The translations under genes were made by a program, and so were the position numbers. Under the pieces are notes generated by a model. That model saw nothing but the letters and a program-made list of their open reading frames with translations. It was not told the DNA's origin and searched no databases. Positions 44,007-53,703 of a stretch of 64,000 bases of DNA are shown in pieces. How positions within the stretch are numbered: position 1 is the stretch's first letter; the number at the start of each line of letters is the position of its first letter. The stretch comes from Limobrevibacterium gyesilva (GTDB lineage: Bacteria > Pseudomonadota > Alphaproteobacteria > Acetobacterales > Acetobacteraceae): contig NZ_JAPDNT010000017.1 in NCBI RefSeq assembly GCF_025989185.1, forward strand, positions 23,334 through 87,333, given 5' to 3'.

Positions 44007-46885
44007 GCGGCAACGCTCCACCGGAGGGTAATGAGCGGGGTGATGGTTGGGACGGCCTTGAGCGCGTGCGCAATCGCGTCGAGCCTATCATCCATTTCCG
44101 CCCGAACGGCCTTCCGGCGTTGGAAGGTGGTCAGTTTCAATTCATCGGCCTGGGCTTCCAGTGCCTTGATACGGCGCTGCTCCTTCACCTTGTCCTCAAG
44201 AGTGATCGCCGTATTCCCGCGCAGGGCCTTTTTCGCCGCCCTTATCTCGGTTTCCATCTGCTTGATCTGGGTGTCCGCCGCCACCTCGATATCGTCGGCG
44301 TAGGCGTCGAGCTTCTCGGTTTCCTCGTCGAGCCAGCGACGATTCTCGGCATCCACATCGGCGTTCACAGCCGAACGGGCCGTCTGCTCCAAAGGCGCAA
44401 GACGTTCGGTAGGGCAGGGGTCTGGAAGGTCGCTGCGGGCGCCAGGTAGAAGGAAGAGGTCATCCACCGTCTCCTGGTCCAGGTGTTCCGCAGCATCGTC
44501 ATAGAGGCCGTCGCAGAACCCAGCGACGACAAGCCGATCGCGCTGACCAAGGGCAGCGTCAGCGGGAGTGACGGTCAAAACAGATATGGTCAGCCAGCCG
44601 GAACGGCCCGTGAGGCGCTCAACCTTCCCCAGCCGTGGCCAGCCTGCCTGCCGATAGGCCGCATAATCAAAGGAAAGGGCGGTAGGTAGAAGTTTTCTGC
44701 TTCGCGCCGCCGCGACGATCTTTTCCGCAAGCGTGTCCTCGGCGAGGCGGAAGAATTGCCAGCCACGTTCGTCAGCCAATGGCCATTCGGTCGTCCAGGT
44801 TCGACCATCAAAGTCAAATCGTGGCCCGGTCGTGGTGTGAAACTGAGCCTCTGAAAGCTCTGCGCGCGCGACGGTAAGAAGGCGCTGCTCAAAGGCATTG
44901 AGAGTGACTTCGATCTCACTGCCACGCTGCCGCAAACGCGCAACCACATCACGATCGAGGAAGTCAAAAAGCTTCTGACGCGCCTCGCGCATATCACTGG
45001 TGATCTGAGCCTCAAGCTCCTCCTCAAGCCGCTTGAACTCGGCCTCAATCTCAACGTCGGTGCGGCCACGCTGCACCGCTTCAACGACCTTGCGCTCGAA
45101 GTCGATGCCGCTCTCAATCGCCCCTAGCACCTCGTCGCTCGCGCCAAAAACGCCAGAAAACAGGCGGAATTTTTGATCAAGGAGTTGATAGACGCGCTGC
45201 TCGGCGCGGTTGCGGCGATTGAGCATGTTGACGACGGTCACGTCGATCTTCTGACCGTAGCGATGGCATCGGCCGATGCGTTGCTCAACGCGCTGCGGAT
45301 TCCAGGGAAGATCGAAATTCAGCAGCAGGGAGCAAAATTGCAGATTGATGCCCTCGGCACCGGATTCCGTCGCAATCAGGATCGTCCTGTCATCACCACG
45401 GAAAGCATCGACGACTGCCGCCTTCATATCGGCGGAACGCGAACCGGAGATGGCGTCCGTGCCCTTATGCTTCTCCTGCCAGGCTTTGTAGATCGCTTGG
45501 CTTTCGGGATCATTGTTCGATCCGTTCATCAAGACAATCTGACCCGCGTAGCCGTTTTCGGAGAGGACAGAGGCCAGATAGGTCTGCGTTCGGACGGACT
45601 CAGTGAAGATTACGATCTTCCGCTGACCGCCGCGCTTCTCAACCTCGTCGAGCACCTCGGGTAGGCGGGCGAGGAGCTTTTCGCCCTTGGCATTCGACCC
45701 GATCTCGCGGGCAAGCCTGAGATAGGTCTCAACTTCGGCGATCTCGGCCGCAAGCTTCTTCGGATCAATGGCGTGATCGTCAGAATCTCCGTCATCGGCT
45801 TCGTCTTCGTCCAGCTCCTCCGCAACCTCGTCGGTATCGTCAGCGTCGGCGACCGTTGACAGGTCGGCGACCTGATTTCTCCGAAGACGATCCAGGATGG
45901 TTTGGAGGAATCCAGCAATGGCGGCAACTGACGAACCGAGAATCTTGCGCGCCTGGATGATGACAAGCTGGTTGGGCTTCAGGCCAAAAGCGATCGAGTC
46001 AGGCCGCTGAAGGTATTGCGACACGTTATTGTAAAGCTCGGTTTCCCGGTCTGACGGCTCAAAATCGAAAGTCGTAGCGATGCGGCGAGTGAAAGCCACA
46101 TGCCCTGCTTCTTGCACGTCACGGCGAAGATGGCGCTTGTAGATCGGTGCCATGCGCCGCCGAAGAGACGTTAGAGTCAGCGCGTCGGCGCGGCGACCCT
46201 CATACATGGTATTGAAGGTCTTCTCGTCACCGAAGAATTTGTCATCGATGACCGAGACAAGGCCATACAGCTCCATCAGCGTATTCTGCAACGGCGTCGC
46301 CGTCAGGAGAATCTTGAACCGGTCCTTGATGGCGTCACGCAAGGCTTTCGCCCTGACTGATCCTGTCGGCTTATAGACATTGCGAAGCCTGTGGGCCTCG
46401 TCAAACACCACCAAGTCCCATGCGATCAATCGCAGATCATCCGCCCGGCGGGCGGCAAACTCGTATGAGGTCAAAATAACTGCGGCTTGCTGGTCAAAGG
46501 GACGCGGGTGGCCTGCCTTGATGGCTTCGCGATAGGTGCGGGCCTCCAGGATAACGCTCGGCAACGAAAACTTCTCGCGCAACTCCTGCTGCCACTGCTT
46601 ACGGAGAGAAGCGGGCACGATAAGAAGGATGTGCCGTCTGCGCTCTGCCCATCGCTGCGCGATGATCAGGCTGGCTTCGATCGTCTTGCCGAGGCCCACT
46701 TCGTCGGCAAGGATGATTCCCTTCAACAACGGAGAATGCAGACCGAAGAGAGCGGCATCAACCTGGTGTGGCTTGGTCTCAACGCGAGCCGTGGACAGGC
46801 TTTTGGCAAACGCATCCTCGCTTCTGCCTTCCAGCATGATCCGTGTGGCGAGGTATGTCCCGTGATGTTCCGTATATCCTGTCAT
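44003..46885 (-). CDS. SNF2/HepA-like helicase, part of the R-M operon
   Basis: 960 residues from ATG 46885. SNF2 motifs: LKGIILADEVGLGKTIEASL, DEAH-type VVFDEAHRLRN, LLTATPLQNTLMELYGL, and the C-terminal helicase part GAEGINLQFCSLLLNFDLPW, then RVEQRIGRCHRYGQ. An acidic insert (about 45780-45850 in the DNA) separates the lobes, and a long coiled-coil-rich C-terminus follows. The stop overlaps mod, and res follows, so all three form one operon. The role of this helicase in type III systems is unclear; DNA remodelling or an added defence step is likely. Confidence 0.92.
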   Translation of the reverse strand: MTGYTEHHGTYLATRIMLEGRSEDAFAKSLSTARVETKPHQVDAALFGLHSPLLKGIILADEVGLGKTIEASLIIAQRWAERRRHILLIVPASLRKQWQQELREKFSLPSVILEARTYREAIKAGHPRPFDQQAAVILTSYEFAARRADDLRLIAWDLVVFDEAHRLRNVYKPTGSVRAKALRDAIKDRFKILLTATPLQNTLMELYGLVSVIDDKFFGDEKTFNTMYEGRRADALTLTSLRRRMAPIYKRHLRRDVQEAGHVAFTRRIATTFDFEPSDRETELYNNVSQYLQRPDSIAFGLKPNQLVIIQARKILGSSVAAIAGFLQTILDRLRRNQVADLSTVADADDTDEVAEELDEDEADDGDSDDHAIDPKKLAAEIAEVETYLRLAREIGSNAKGEKLLARLPEVLDEVEKRGGQRKIVIFTESVRTQTYLASVLSENGYAGQIVLMNGSNNDPESQAIYKAWQEKHKGTDAISGSRSADMKAAVVDAFRGDDRTILIATESGAEGINLQFCSLLLNFDLPWNPQRVEQRIGRCHRYGQKIDVTVVNMLNRRNRAEQRVYQLLDQKFRLFSGVFGASDEVLGAIESGIDFERKVVEAVQRGRTDVEIEAEFKRLEEELEAQITSDMREARQKLFDFLDRDVVARLRQRGSEIEVTLNAFEQRLLTVARAELSEAQFHTTTGPRFDFDGRTWTTEWPLADERGWQFFRLAEDTLAEKIVAAARSRKLLPTALSFDYAAYRQAGWPRLGKVERLTGRSGWLTISVLTVTPADAALGQRDRLVVAGFCDGLYDDAAEHLDQETVDDLFLLPGARSDLPDPCPTERLAPLEQTARSAVNADVDAENRRWLDEETEKLDAYADDIEVAADTQIKQMETEIRAAKKALRGNTAITLEDKVKEQRRIKALEAQADELKLTTFQRRKAVRAEMDDRLDAIAHALKAVPTITPLITLRWSVAA

Positions 46886-47004
46886 TCGTCCTCTATCGTC
46901 CAGCCCGTGCCGGCCGGTCGTTCCGTAAGGCAACTATGTTTCTTGCTTGCGGCCAAGCCTGGCCACAAGCCCGCGCGTGCCGTCCGAATCGGCTATTAGT
47001 GAGG

Positions 47005-47997
47005 TTATAGCCTTATCCGCTCAACCTCGTCCTGCGTGAGCCGGTCCTTCGTGCGGTCGTAGAGCTTGGTCGTGCGCGGGCTTTCATGCGCGGCCATGGA
47101 TTGCGCGTGCTCAAGGGCGCCGCCATTGCCGAGATAAGCCGTGATACCGGTTGCGCGGAAGGTGTGGTTGCCGATCGGCGCCATGATGCCAGCCGCCGTC
47201 GCCCGGCGACGGATCATGTTCCACGCATCGGACTGATCAATCGGCCTGTCGGTCAACACCGTGGCTTTGTGCCTGGGGCTGCTGCGGAACAGCCAGCCCT
47301 TGCGGTCCTCGCCGATGCCGGCGGCGGCGATGTAGGCATGCAGCGCCTCGGCAAGGCTGTGATGGCACGGCATCACATGATGCTTGCCACCTTTCTCGTG
47401 CAGCCGGAGCCGCCAGCCGGCGCCTTGCGGCCGTAAATCCTCCACCTTCATCCTGAGCGCCGCCGTGATGCGCGCGAAGGAATAGGTGAGAGTGGCGATC
47501 AGCGCGCGGTCGCGCAGATCGCGCACGGTCTCCTTCGGAATGCTGTCCATGAGTTTGCGCCACTCGTCGGCGTCGAGCACCGGGGTCGTGCCGGTTTTGA
47601 CCACATGCTTCGGCCCGCGCACCGCCGCCGCCGGGTTCGTCGGTAGCACCTGGCCGGTGATGAGCCAGTCGAACAGCATCCGCACAGCGGCGAGCTGCTG
47701 CTTCGCGCTCGCCGCCGCGTGTTGCTCCTGAAGCTGCATCAACCAGGCCGCCACGTCGGTCGGTCGGATTGCCGCGAGCGTCAATCCGCGATCCTCGCAC
47801 CAGCCGAAGAATTGTCCGCATGCGCGCGCGTAGGCTCGGCGCGTGTTCGGGTTGTTGATGTTGGCGGTGAAAAAATCGACGTAGCGCCAGCCGGCCTGAT
47901 CGCCGGCGGCGACGATCAGCGCCGGCACTATATAAGTGTCGGCCGGTGTCGTGAGGGCACCGGGTGGGATGATGGCGGGAAGCTGATGGGTGGGCAT
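47005..47997 (-). CDS. XerC/D-like tyrosine integrase
   Basis: 330 residues. N-terminal SAM-like domain NNPNTRRAYARACGQFFGWC. Catalytic residues: Arg in FARITAALRM, Lys near GKHHVMPCH, His/Arg in NHTFRATGITAYL, His in AAHESPRTT and Tyr in KLYDRTKD. ATG 47997 lies 24 bases from the palindrome at 48021-48054, making that site a candidate target or operator. It follows the R-M operon promoter region on the same strand. Confidence 0.92.
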   Translation of the reverse strand: MPTHQLPAIIPPGALTTPADTYIVPALIVAAGDQAGWRYVDFFTANINNPNTRRAYARACGQFFGWCEDRGLTLAAIRPTDVAAWLMQLQEQHAAASAKQQLAAVRMLFDWLITGQVLPTNPAAAVRGPKHVVKTGTTPVLDADEWRKLMDSIPKETVRDLRDRALIATLTYSFARITAALRMKVEDLRPQGAGWRLRLHEKGGKHHVMPCHHSLAEALHAYIAAAGIGEDRKGWLFRSSPRHKATVLTDRPIDQSDAWNMIRRRATAAGIMAPIGNHTFRATGITAYLGNGGALEHAQSMAAHESPRTTKLYDRTKDRLTQDEVERIRL

Positions 47998-48020
47998 TTG
48001 ACCCCTTCCCTACCACAAGC

Positions 48021-48054
48021 CTTGTCCATGATAAAGGACCTTATCATGGACAAG
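48021..48054. repeat. dif-like palindrome 3 (14-6-14)
   Basis: Arms CTTGTCCATGATAA and TTATCATGGACAAG are perfectly inverted around spacer AGGACC. The inner part has the same TGATAA-N6-TTATCA layout as the palindrome at 18136-18163. Like that one it stands 24 bases from a reverse-strand gene start and about 100 bases before a HEPN-motif gene. Could be a recombination site for the adjacent integrase, or an operator. Confidence 0.68.
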
Positions 48055-48151
48055 ACCAACCAAACATCGGGGCAGGGGCCTCACGTGCTGATTGCCGACA
48101 GGCTCCGAAGGTCGGATGTGGCATAAATGAATCTTTGCCGCAGGATGGAAG

Positions 48152-48769
48152 ATGACAGAGGCCGCACCGGAAGACCATCTAGCCCTGCTGGACAGCATCC
48201 GGCAGAGGATTGACGCAAACCCAGAAGCGCTTTTGGCGAATACCGAAAGCCTTCAAGAAGGCGATTTCGCCCTATTGGGCAAGCTCATTCAGACATATTG
48301 CTTCGCCGACCTCAATGCGCGGCGCATAGTGGATGCTCTTCGACATGCTATGATCGGGCCGGAGGCGAGATACGCATCGCGACTTCAAGACGCTCAAGTC
48401 TTTCCAAAACTCAAAGAAATCGTGGCGGAGCTACCGACCTGGAACATAAAAGAAGGCCTTCTCAAGGCTGCGGACACAGTCGAACTCCACCGTATCCACC
48501 GACATAATTTCGCGCATTGGGCCGCTCGCCGGGTGAAGGGACACAATGTCCTCATCATATTCACAAAGAACGCTAAAGAGAGCGAGCGTCGTGATGGTCA
48601 GGCACAAAGCCTGGACGAGCTCAAATATGGTTTGGTTCCTTTAGCTCCTTTGTCCGACGAATTGAAAAAACTCGAAGGGCACGGAGAATATCTCGCCACC
48701 ACCGCCGCTCATATCGATACCAATTTTAACGCATATAAGGAATTCTTCGACACCAATCGTAGGAGCTAG
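48152..48769 (+). CDS. Second HEPN-motif protein (205 aa)
   Basis: Helical protein with the motif R-H-N-F-A-H (Rx4H) in ELHRIHRHNFAHWAARR near residue 118, then GHNVLIIFTKNAKESERRDG. No signal peptide or membrane segment. Start ATG 48152. GC is lower than in the neighbours, which suggests transfer. Sequence similarity to the HEPN-motif protein at 18248 is low apart from the motif, yet the surroundings are the same. Confidence 0.65.
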   Translation: MTEAAPEDHLALLDSIRQRIDANPEALLANTESLQEGDFALLGKLIQTYCFADLNARRIVDALRHAMIGPEARYASRLQDAQVFPKLKEIVAELPTWNIKEGLLKAADTVELHRIHRHNFAHWAARRVKGHNVLIIFTKNAKESERRDGQAQSLDELKYGLVPLAPLSDELKKLEGHGEYLATTAAHIDTNFNAYKEFFDTNRRS

Positions 48770-48870
48770 CACCAAGGCAACTTTTGCGCCAGAAGAAGTG
48801 GCTGCCGCTTAAAATGACACCCTATCGACGCCGGGCCGCAGTTTCGATAAGATTTACCGTCAAGAATAGA

Positions 48871-49113
48871 ATGACTACAGCTTACTTCAGAAAATTCCAT
48901 TATGAAGACCTATACAAGATGCCTGGTCCGCCATCATCCGAATTCAGTCTTTCTCTCCTCCAAGCCATCAATAATTGGCAGATGGGTGGCAGCAAGAACC
49001 AAAAGGCGAAGCGGGGGCAAGAGCTCAAACATCAGGCGTCGTCGCTGCCGGATCGGTTCCGATCATGCAATCTGATTTGCTACGTATCCGTCCGGCGAAG
49101 ACCGTGGCCGTGA
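48871..49113 (+). CDS. Doubtful ORF before IS66 remnant
   Basis: From ATG 48871 the frame reads MTTAYFRKFHYEDLYKMPG, then SSEFSLSLLQAINNWQMGG and SSLPDRFRSCNLICYVS. The first 60 residues look protein-like; the end is out of character and may be cut by the IS66 remnant or frameshifted. I do not recognise the family. The rest of 48770-49149 shows nothing. Confidence 0.35.
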   Translation: MTTAYFRKFHYEDLYKMPGPPSSEFSLSLLQAINNWQMGGSKNQKAKRGQELKHQASSLPDRFRSCNLICYVSVRRRPWP

Positions 49114-49149
49114 CTTATTCAGAATTCGCGCCAAGCATGGCCTGACAGG

Positions 49150-49473
49150 CTACGGCATTGCGACGTGGATTTTAGCCTTCAGGTCGTCCCGGTAGAGAAC
49201 CTCGATAGCCACTATATCGTTGCCGACGACGTCAACGTTGAGCATGCCTTGGGCAGGCACAAGGGCGATTGTACGATGGTTTGGTCCGTAGGAGCCCGCA
49301 GGTCGCGGCGCCGTATAGAATGTGGCACAAAAGTCGTCGCCGCACCGGCAGCGGTCAGCGATAGCGAGCCGAGCGACCTGGTCTGCTAGGACTTGCTCGC
49401 CTTCGCGAGAAAGCAGCTGCTGAAGCTCCGATACGAGTTCGGGTGCGAGGTCCAGCAGGTTTTGTGGGATCAT
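49150..49473 (-). CDS. Passenger gene coupled to IS66 tnpC (107 aa)
   Basis: MIPQNLLDLAPELVSELQQL, then CRCGDDFCATFYTAPRP and NVDVVGNDIVAIEVLYRDDL. ATG 49473 overlaps the tnpC stop (ATGA). The intact IS66 at 55.9-58.7 kb has an unrelated small gene at the same place, so this looks like a cargo or accessory slot of these elements. Function unknown. Confidence 0.7.
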   Translation of the reverse strand: MIPQNLLDLAPELVSELQQLLSREGEQVLADQVARLAIADRCRCGDDFCATFYTAPRPAGSYGPNHRTIALVPAQGMLNVDVVGNDIVAIEVLYRDDLKAKIHVAMP

Positions 49474-51064
49474 GCCGCGAACCTTTCGCGAAGTTTCCAA
49501 TGCCACGGTAGCAGGTCGTTCAATCTGGAGGCAGGCTGATCGCCGATCCGGGCGAGCACGTCGGCCAGCCATGCGCGCGGGTCGACGTCGTTGAGCCTGG
49601 CAGTGACGATCGGCGAATACATCGCTGCGGCGCGTTCGCCCCCGCGATCGGACCCGGCGAACAGCCATGACTTTCTGTCCAGGGCCACGCCACGCCACGC
49701 AGCGCCCGCTCGGCGGTGTTGTTGCTGAGGCAGATGCGTCCATCGGCAAGGAAGCGGCTGAACGCGTGCCAGCGCTTGTGCATGTAGTCCATCGCCTTGG
49801 CCACGTCGTTGTGGCGCGACAGCTTGCCGCGGGCATCGCGCATCCAGGTTTCGAGATTGGCTACAAGCGGCGCGATCTGCGCCTGGCGTGCGGCCGGCCG
49901 CTGCTCGGGCGGAGATGCGCTGATATCGCGCTCGGCGGCGAAGATGGCGTCGATTTGCCGCACCGCCTCGACCGCGAGCGGCGCCCGCGCCAGCTCCGCC
50001 AGCTCGAAGAACTTACGGCGGCCATACGCCCAACAACCGGCCTCGGTCACCGGTCCGGGCTTGCGGCCGGGCGCATAGAGGTCGTTGAACCCGGCGTAGG
50101 CGTCGGCCTGGAGGATGCCCTGCCGACCGGTGAGATGGCGGTTCGGGTGTTCGGCGGTGCGGTCGGGCGAGTAGTGGAACAGCGCCGCCGGAGGGGCCGG
50201 TCCGGCGAACGGGCGGTCGTCACGCACATAGACCCATAATCGGCCGATCGAGGTCTTGCCCTTCGCCAGCACCGGCACCGTGGTGTCATCGCCGTGCAGC
50301 CGCTCCGCCGCCGTGACATGGGCCCGAATCAGCGTCGTCAGTGGTGCCGGTGTGGCGGTGCAGGCGCCGACCCAGTCAGCCAGCGTGGAGACCGTCCAGC
50401 GCGATACCCTCGCGGGCATAGACGTCGCTCTGGCGGTTCAGCGGCAAATGCTGGCCGAACTTCGCCTCCAGGATCATCGCCAGCAGGTTCGGCCCGGCGC
50501 GGCCGCGCGCAATCGGGTGGAACGGCGCCGGTGGCTGGGTGATCGCCTCGCAGCTGCGGCAGGTTTCACCTTGGTCCGCTTCGCGGCCCAAGCCCGCACC
50601 GTCTGCACCACCTTCCAGCGGCGGGGCACGCATTCCAGCGTCTCGGTGACGGTTTCGCCAAGCTTGGCCAGCGCGCGGCGGCAGCACGGGCAGGCGCTCG
50701 GCGCGGGAATCACCGCGCGTTCGCGGGGCAGATGTGCCGGTAATGGCCCGCGCACCGGCCTGCGACGGGAAGCGGGACGAGGATCCGTATCAGCCGCGGC
50801 GGTTCCCGCCACGGTCGCGTCCTCGCTGGCTGCGGCTTCCAGCTCCTCGAGTTCCAACTCCATCTGGTCGAGTAGCTTGCGGCCGCGCTCGGACGAGGCG
50901 CCGAAGCGGTCATGCTTGAGCTTGGCGATCAGCAGCTTCGGGTGCGCCACCATCGCCTCGGCGCCGGAGGCCCGAGCCTCCGCCTCGCGACGCGCCGCCC
51001 GCTCGCCTGCGAGGGCTGCACGCAGTGCGTCGATGTCGTCGGGCAGCATGTCGACGGGCGGCAT
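49470..51064 (-). pseudogene. tnpC: IS66 transposase TnpC with several frameshifts
   Basis: The parts are all IS66 TnpC: MLPDDIDALRAALAGERAAR to RRWKVVQTVRA in one frame, then CEAITQPPAPFHPIARGRAG, then ERLHGDDTTVPVLAKGKTSI to NNTAERALRGVA, then RKSWLFAGSDRGGERAAAM to the end. At least three frame changes (near 50560, 50410 and 49690) separate them, so no full transposase is made. tnpA and tnpB are not upstream; instead IS701-type DNA adjoins at about 51180. Confidence 0.85.
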
Positions 51065-51182
51065 GGCGCCGATTCAACCGCAGCCCGGCGGTGCTGTGTA
51101 CCCCGCGCGTGCGGCCGTTCAGCCAGCCGTCTCGGGCCGCCAGGAACGCTTGCGCGTCCGCGATCACGCCGTTGACGTCGGA

Positions 51183-51365
51183 TGACAAGAATTGAAAGGA
51201 GGTCTGTAGACGGCACAGCTGAACGCTCTTGCGATCCCCGGGACCGATCAGCCCCGCAAGATAGAGCGGACAAATCCGTCGCCGCGTCTTGTTGCCACGA
51301 CCAGGCAGGAACGGCTCCAGCCAGCGCTCAAGCTCGCCGCGCCAATCCAAGTCCGCTCGTCCCAT
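51183..51365 (-). pseudogene. IS701-family transposase N-terminal fragment
   Basis: From ATG 51365: DLDWRGELERWLEPFLPGRG, then NKTRRRICPLYLAGLIGPGD and RKSVQ, the conserved N-terminus of IS701-like transposases. It is cut after about 55 residues where the IS66-derived DNA starts. Confidence 0.8.
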
Positions 51366-51462
51366 GGTCGGCCTCCAGACGGCCGACCTCTCATGATTCA
51401 CTCAAACGCCGATTCGGGAATCCCAAACCTAAGGTGCCACCCCACGTTCTGCCAAAGTAGTG

Positions 51463-52098
51463 CTAGAGCAGTCCTCCGACCCAGCCCGTCGCGCTGATGG
51501 CCTGCCAGACTGTCCCCGCGGCGATCAGGAGTAGGGCGAGGGCGAAGGAGAGGGCGATGCAGAGCAGCACGCCATCCTCTTCGAGATAGGCGAAAGAGAG
51601 TAAGACGACCACCAGTGCAGGCGGCACGTTGCTCAACGGTAAGGGTACAAAGAGAAGGGCGCCTACAAGCAGGATAGCTCCGCCAACCACCCGCTTGGTC
51701 ATTTGGAGTGGAGTTTGCCATCGCGGCCGGATGAACCGCTCGAGATATCGGAGAGGCGGGTCAACCCGAATCAGCATCGACGCAAGACGTTGCTTCGGGA
51801 ACGTCCTGGCTGCGACGAACCGAGGGAGCACAGGGCTGCGCCGGGCGAGAATCATCTGGCAGGCTGGGAATGCGATGATGACGCCGACGATGGCCGAGAC
51901 TCCGGGAAGACTTGCGAGAAGCCCCAACAGCAGCAGGATGATGCCGAATGATCGATCGCCCAAGTTGCCCATCAGCCACCCAAGTGTGACCGTCTCCTCG
52001 GGCGCATGAAGCAACAGGTCTTGCAAAATGGTCGAAGTGGGCACCCGTGGGGAGGCGAGGGCGGTCGGGTGTGTCGGAGGAAGTCGGGCATCCGTCAT
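51463..52098 (-). CDS. exoD: ExoD-family membrane protein
   Basis: 211 residues from ATG 52098. Several hydrophobic segments (FGIILLLLGLLASLPGVSAI, VVGGAILLVGALLFVPLP, VLLCIALSFALALLLIAAGT). The central PRFVAARTFPKQRLASMLIR and LERFIRPRW segments fit ExoD proteins, linked to exopolysaccharide production in rhizobia. The frame is open upstream to 52302, but the family start fits 52098. The DNA from 52099 to 52580 has no supported gene. Confidence 0.85.
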   Translation of the reverse strand: MTDARLPPTHPTALASPRVPTSTILQDLLLHAPEETVTLGWLMGNLGDRSFGIILLLLGLLASLPGVSAIVGVIIAFPACQMILARRSPVLPRFVAARTFPKQRLASMLIRVDPPLRYLERFIRPRWQTPLQMTKRVVGGAILLVGALLFVPLPLSNVPPALVVVLLSFAYLEEDGVLLCIALSFALALLLIAAGTVWQAISATGWVGGLL

Positions 52099-52580
52099 GG
52101 GCGGATATAAGCGAAGGGCGAGGAAGGTTGCCAAGCCCTCCCCGCCGCCGCGGGTGGTGGTGGCGCGCGAGGTGCGGACCTGAACCGCTGCGGCTGAATT
52201 TCCCGCGTAATACTCGCTCGCATGCACATAGTTGCCCGGATCGTACGGACTGACCGATGAAGGATCACGGCGATGAAAGGCCCCATAGGCTATGCCCGCC
52301 AAATCCGTTACCGCGCCCGGCGGGCAGCCGCTCTATTCCGACGTGGCGATTGAGTTGGTCCTAATGTTGCAGCTCGGATTCCGCCTACCTCGTCTCACTG
52401 AAAAATTCGTGCCCAGTGGGATCGTGGATCTGTCGCCTATTGAATAGTCGGAATAAAACTCCACATTACTAGAATGTCATGCCATCTCCGTTGCAGGTGG
52501 TGACCCAGGCAAGATTGCCGGATCCGCGAGCCGAGTTTCTCAGTAAATCGCTCGATAAGTCTTTCACAAGGATTTTCCTC

Positions 52581-52805
52581 ATGACAGAGCGTGTGGTTGA
52601 TGTGTTGGACAAGTCAGGTACCGTCCTTCACACCTATTCCATCACGGTCGGCGTCCCCAACTCGTCACCGAAGGACATCGCTTTCCAGACAGTGGCGCTG
52701 AAGGCCGCGGCGAAGGCGGACCTCGTGCCGGAAGGAGATCTCGTGGACCTAAGGGCGAGGATGCGCGCGCACCGGCCCCAAAAGGGCCTGAGCGAATTAG
52801 CCTGA
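52581..52805 (+). CDS. Hypothetical protein (74 aa)
   Basis: From ATG 52581 (AAGGA nine bases upstream): VVDVLDKSGTVLHTYSITVG, then LKAAAKADLVPEGDLVDLRA. A small alpha/beta-looking protein seen in this style near plasmid stress genes. The frame is open upstream to 52479. Family not recognised. Confidence 0.6.
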   Translation: MTERVVDVLDKSGTVLHTYSITVGVPNSSPKDIAFQTVALKAAAKADLVPEGDLVDLRARMRAHRPQKGLSELA

Positions 52806-52894
52806 GCGACTGGGGGCAAGCTGCGCCTCCCTGACAGCGCCGCGGGCGCTCCGGGGCTTATCGTGGTGCGATGCGGTTGCTCGTGGAGGGAGAC

Positions 52895-53143
52895 ATGACG
52901 ACGCAAAAATGGCTGCAAAGGTGGGTGGCCGTGCTCGGGCTGATCACCGCGGGGATGCTTCTGATGCTTTCTGGCGGCAGCGCCCTGGGCCCGTGGGTGC
53001 ATGCGGCAGTCGATGGGCTCGCGGACGGGGCATGGGGTCATATCAACTGGCTGCTGGCAGTTGGAGTTGGTCTCATCGTCGCCGCGGGCTTTGTCGCCCA
53101 GTCTGGTTACCACCCAAACGTGCACGAACATGCGCATGACTGA
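52895..53143 (+). CDS. Small membrane protein (82 aa)
   Basis: GGAGG precedes ATG 52895. Two hydrophobic segments (WVAVLGLITAGMLLMLSG and WLLAVGVGLIVAAGFVAQSG) and a His-rich end (HPNVHEHAHD) that could bind metal. Role unknown. The next 300 bases (53144-53446) contain nothing that I can support. Confidence 0.65.
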   Translation: MTTQKWLQRWVAVLGLITAGMLLMLSGGSALGPWVHAAVDGLADGAWGHINWLLAVGVGLIVAAGFVAQSGYHPNVHEHAHD

Positions 53144-53446
53144 AGCGCGGATGAAGCGTGAACGGTGCCGGCACGCGCGGCACGTGACGCTCGCCACGTC
53201 GAGGCTCAGCTGGCTGATCCGGGCAGAGCTTGGGCTAGAGCATACGAGAAGCCATTGAAGCGGCGGAGGCCAGTGGCACCCGCCTTCTGGACCCCAACGA
53301 CAGGCGGCGCCAAAAACTACCGATCGCAGACGCAAGGCACTCCGCTCTCACGTGAAGGCACCTCTCACTTGAAGGCACAGGAAAACACCCTGCTGTCGTC
53401 GCCTGCGTAACCGAATCCGCTGTCGATCCAATGGAGGAGAAGTCGC

Positions 53447-53653
53447 ATGCATAAGCTACTGCACGTCATGCTCAGGCCAATTTGCGGATGCTGGCCCGGG
53501 CGTCGGCGTGGTTCGGGCGCCGGTGCCGCGCCGGTCGCCCAGCTAGCGGCAGGGTCCGGAATGAATTTTGGCATGAAGTACTTCACGCCTCCGATCGTTG
53601 TACCGGCCCTGATCCTGATCGTCGTTGCCGCCCTCGCGGCTTTCCGGCCGTAG
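53447..53653 (+). CDS. Small protein with C-terminal TM segment (68 aa)
   Basis: TGGAGGAG lies upstream of ATG 53447. A basic, Gly/Ala-rich first half is followed by TPPIVVPALILIVVAALAAF, a clear membrane helix. No family recognised. It is adjacent to the ISL3 fragment. Confidence 0.5.
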   Translation: MHKLLHVMLRPICGCWPGRRRGSGAGAAPVAQLAAGSGMNFGMKYFTPPIVVPALILIVVAALAAFRP

Positions 53654-53703
53654 GCGGGCGCCCGGCGGGAGCCTATTCGCCCTCAGAGAAAGAGGCACGT
53701 CAC

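Noticed and set aside
39447..46885. DISARM or BREX system
   Set aside because: The SNF2 helicase and methyltransferase fit in part, but drmA, drmB, drmC, pglZ and brx genes are all absent, and the nuclease is a typical type III Res.
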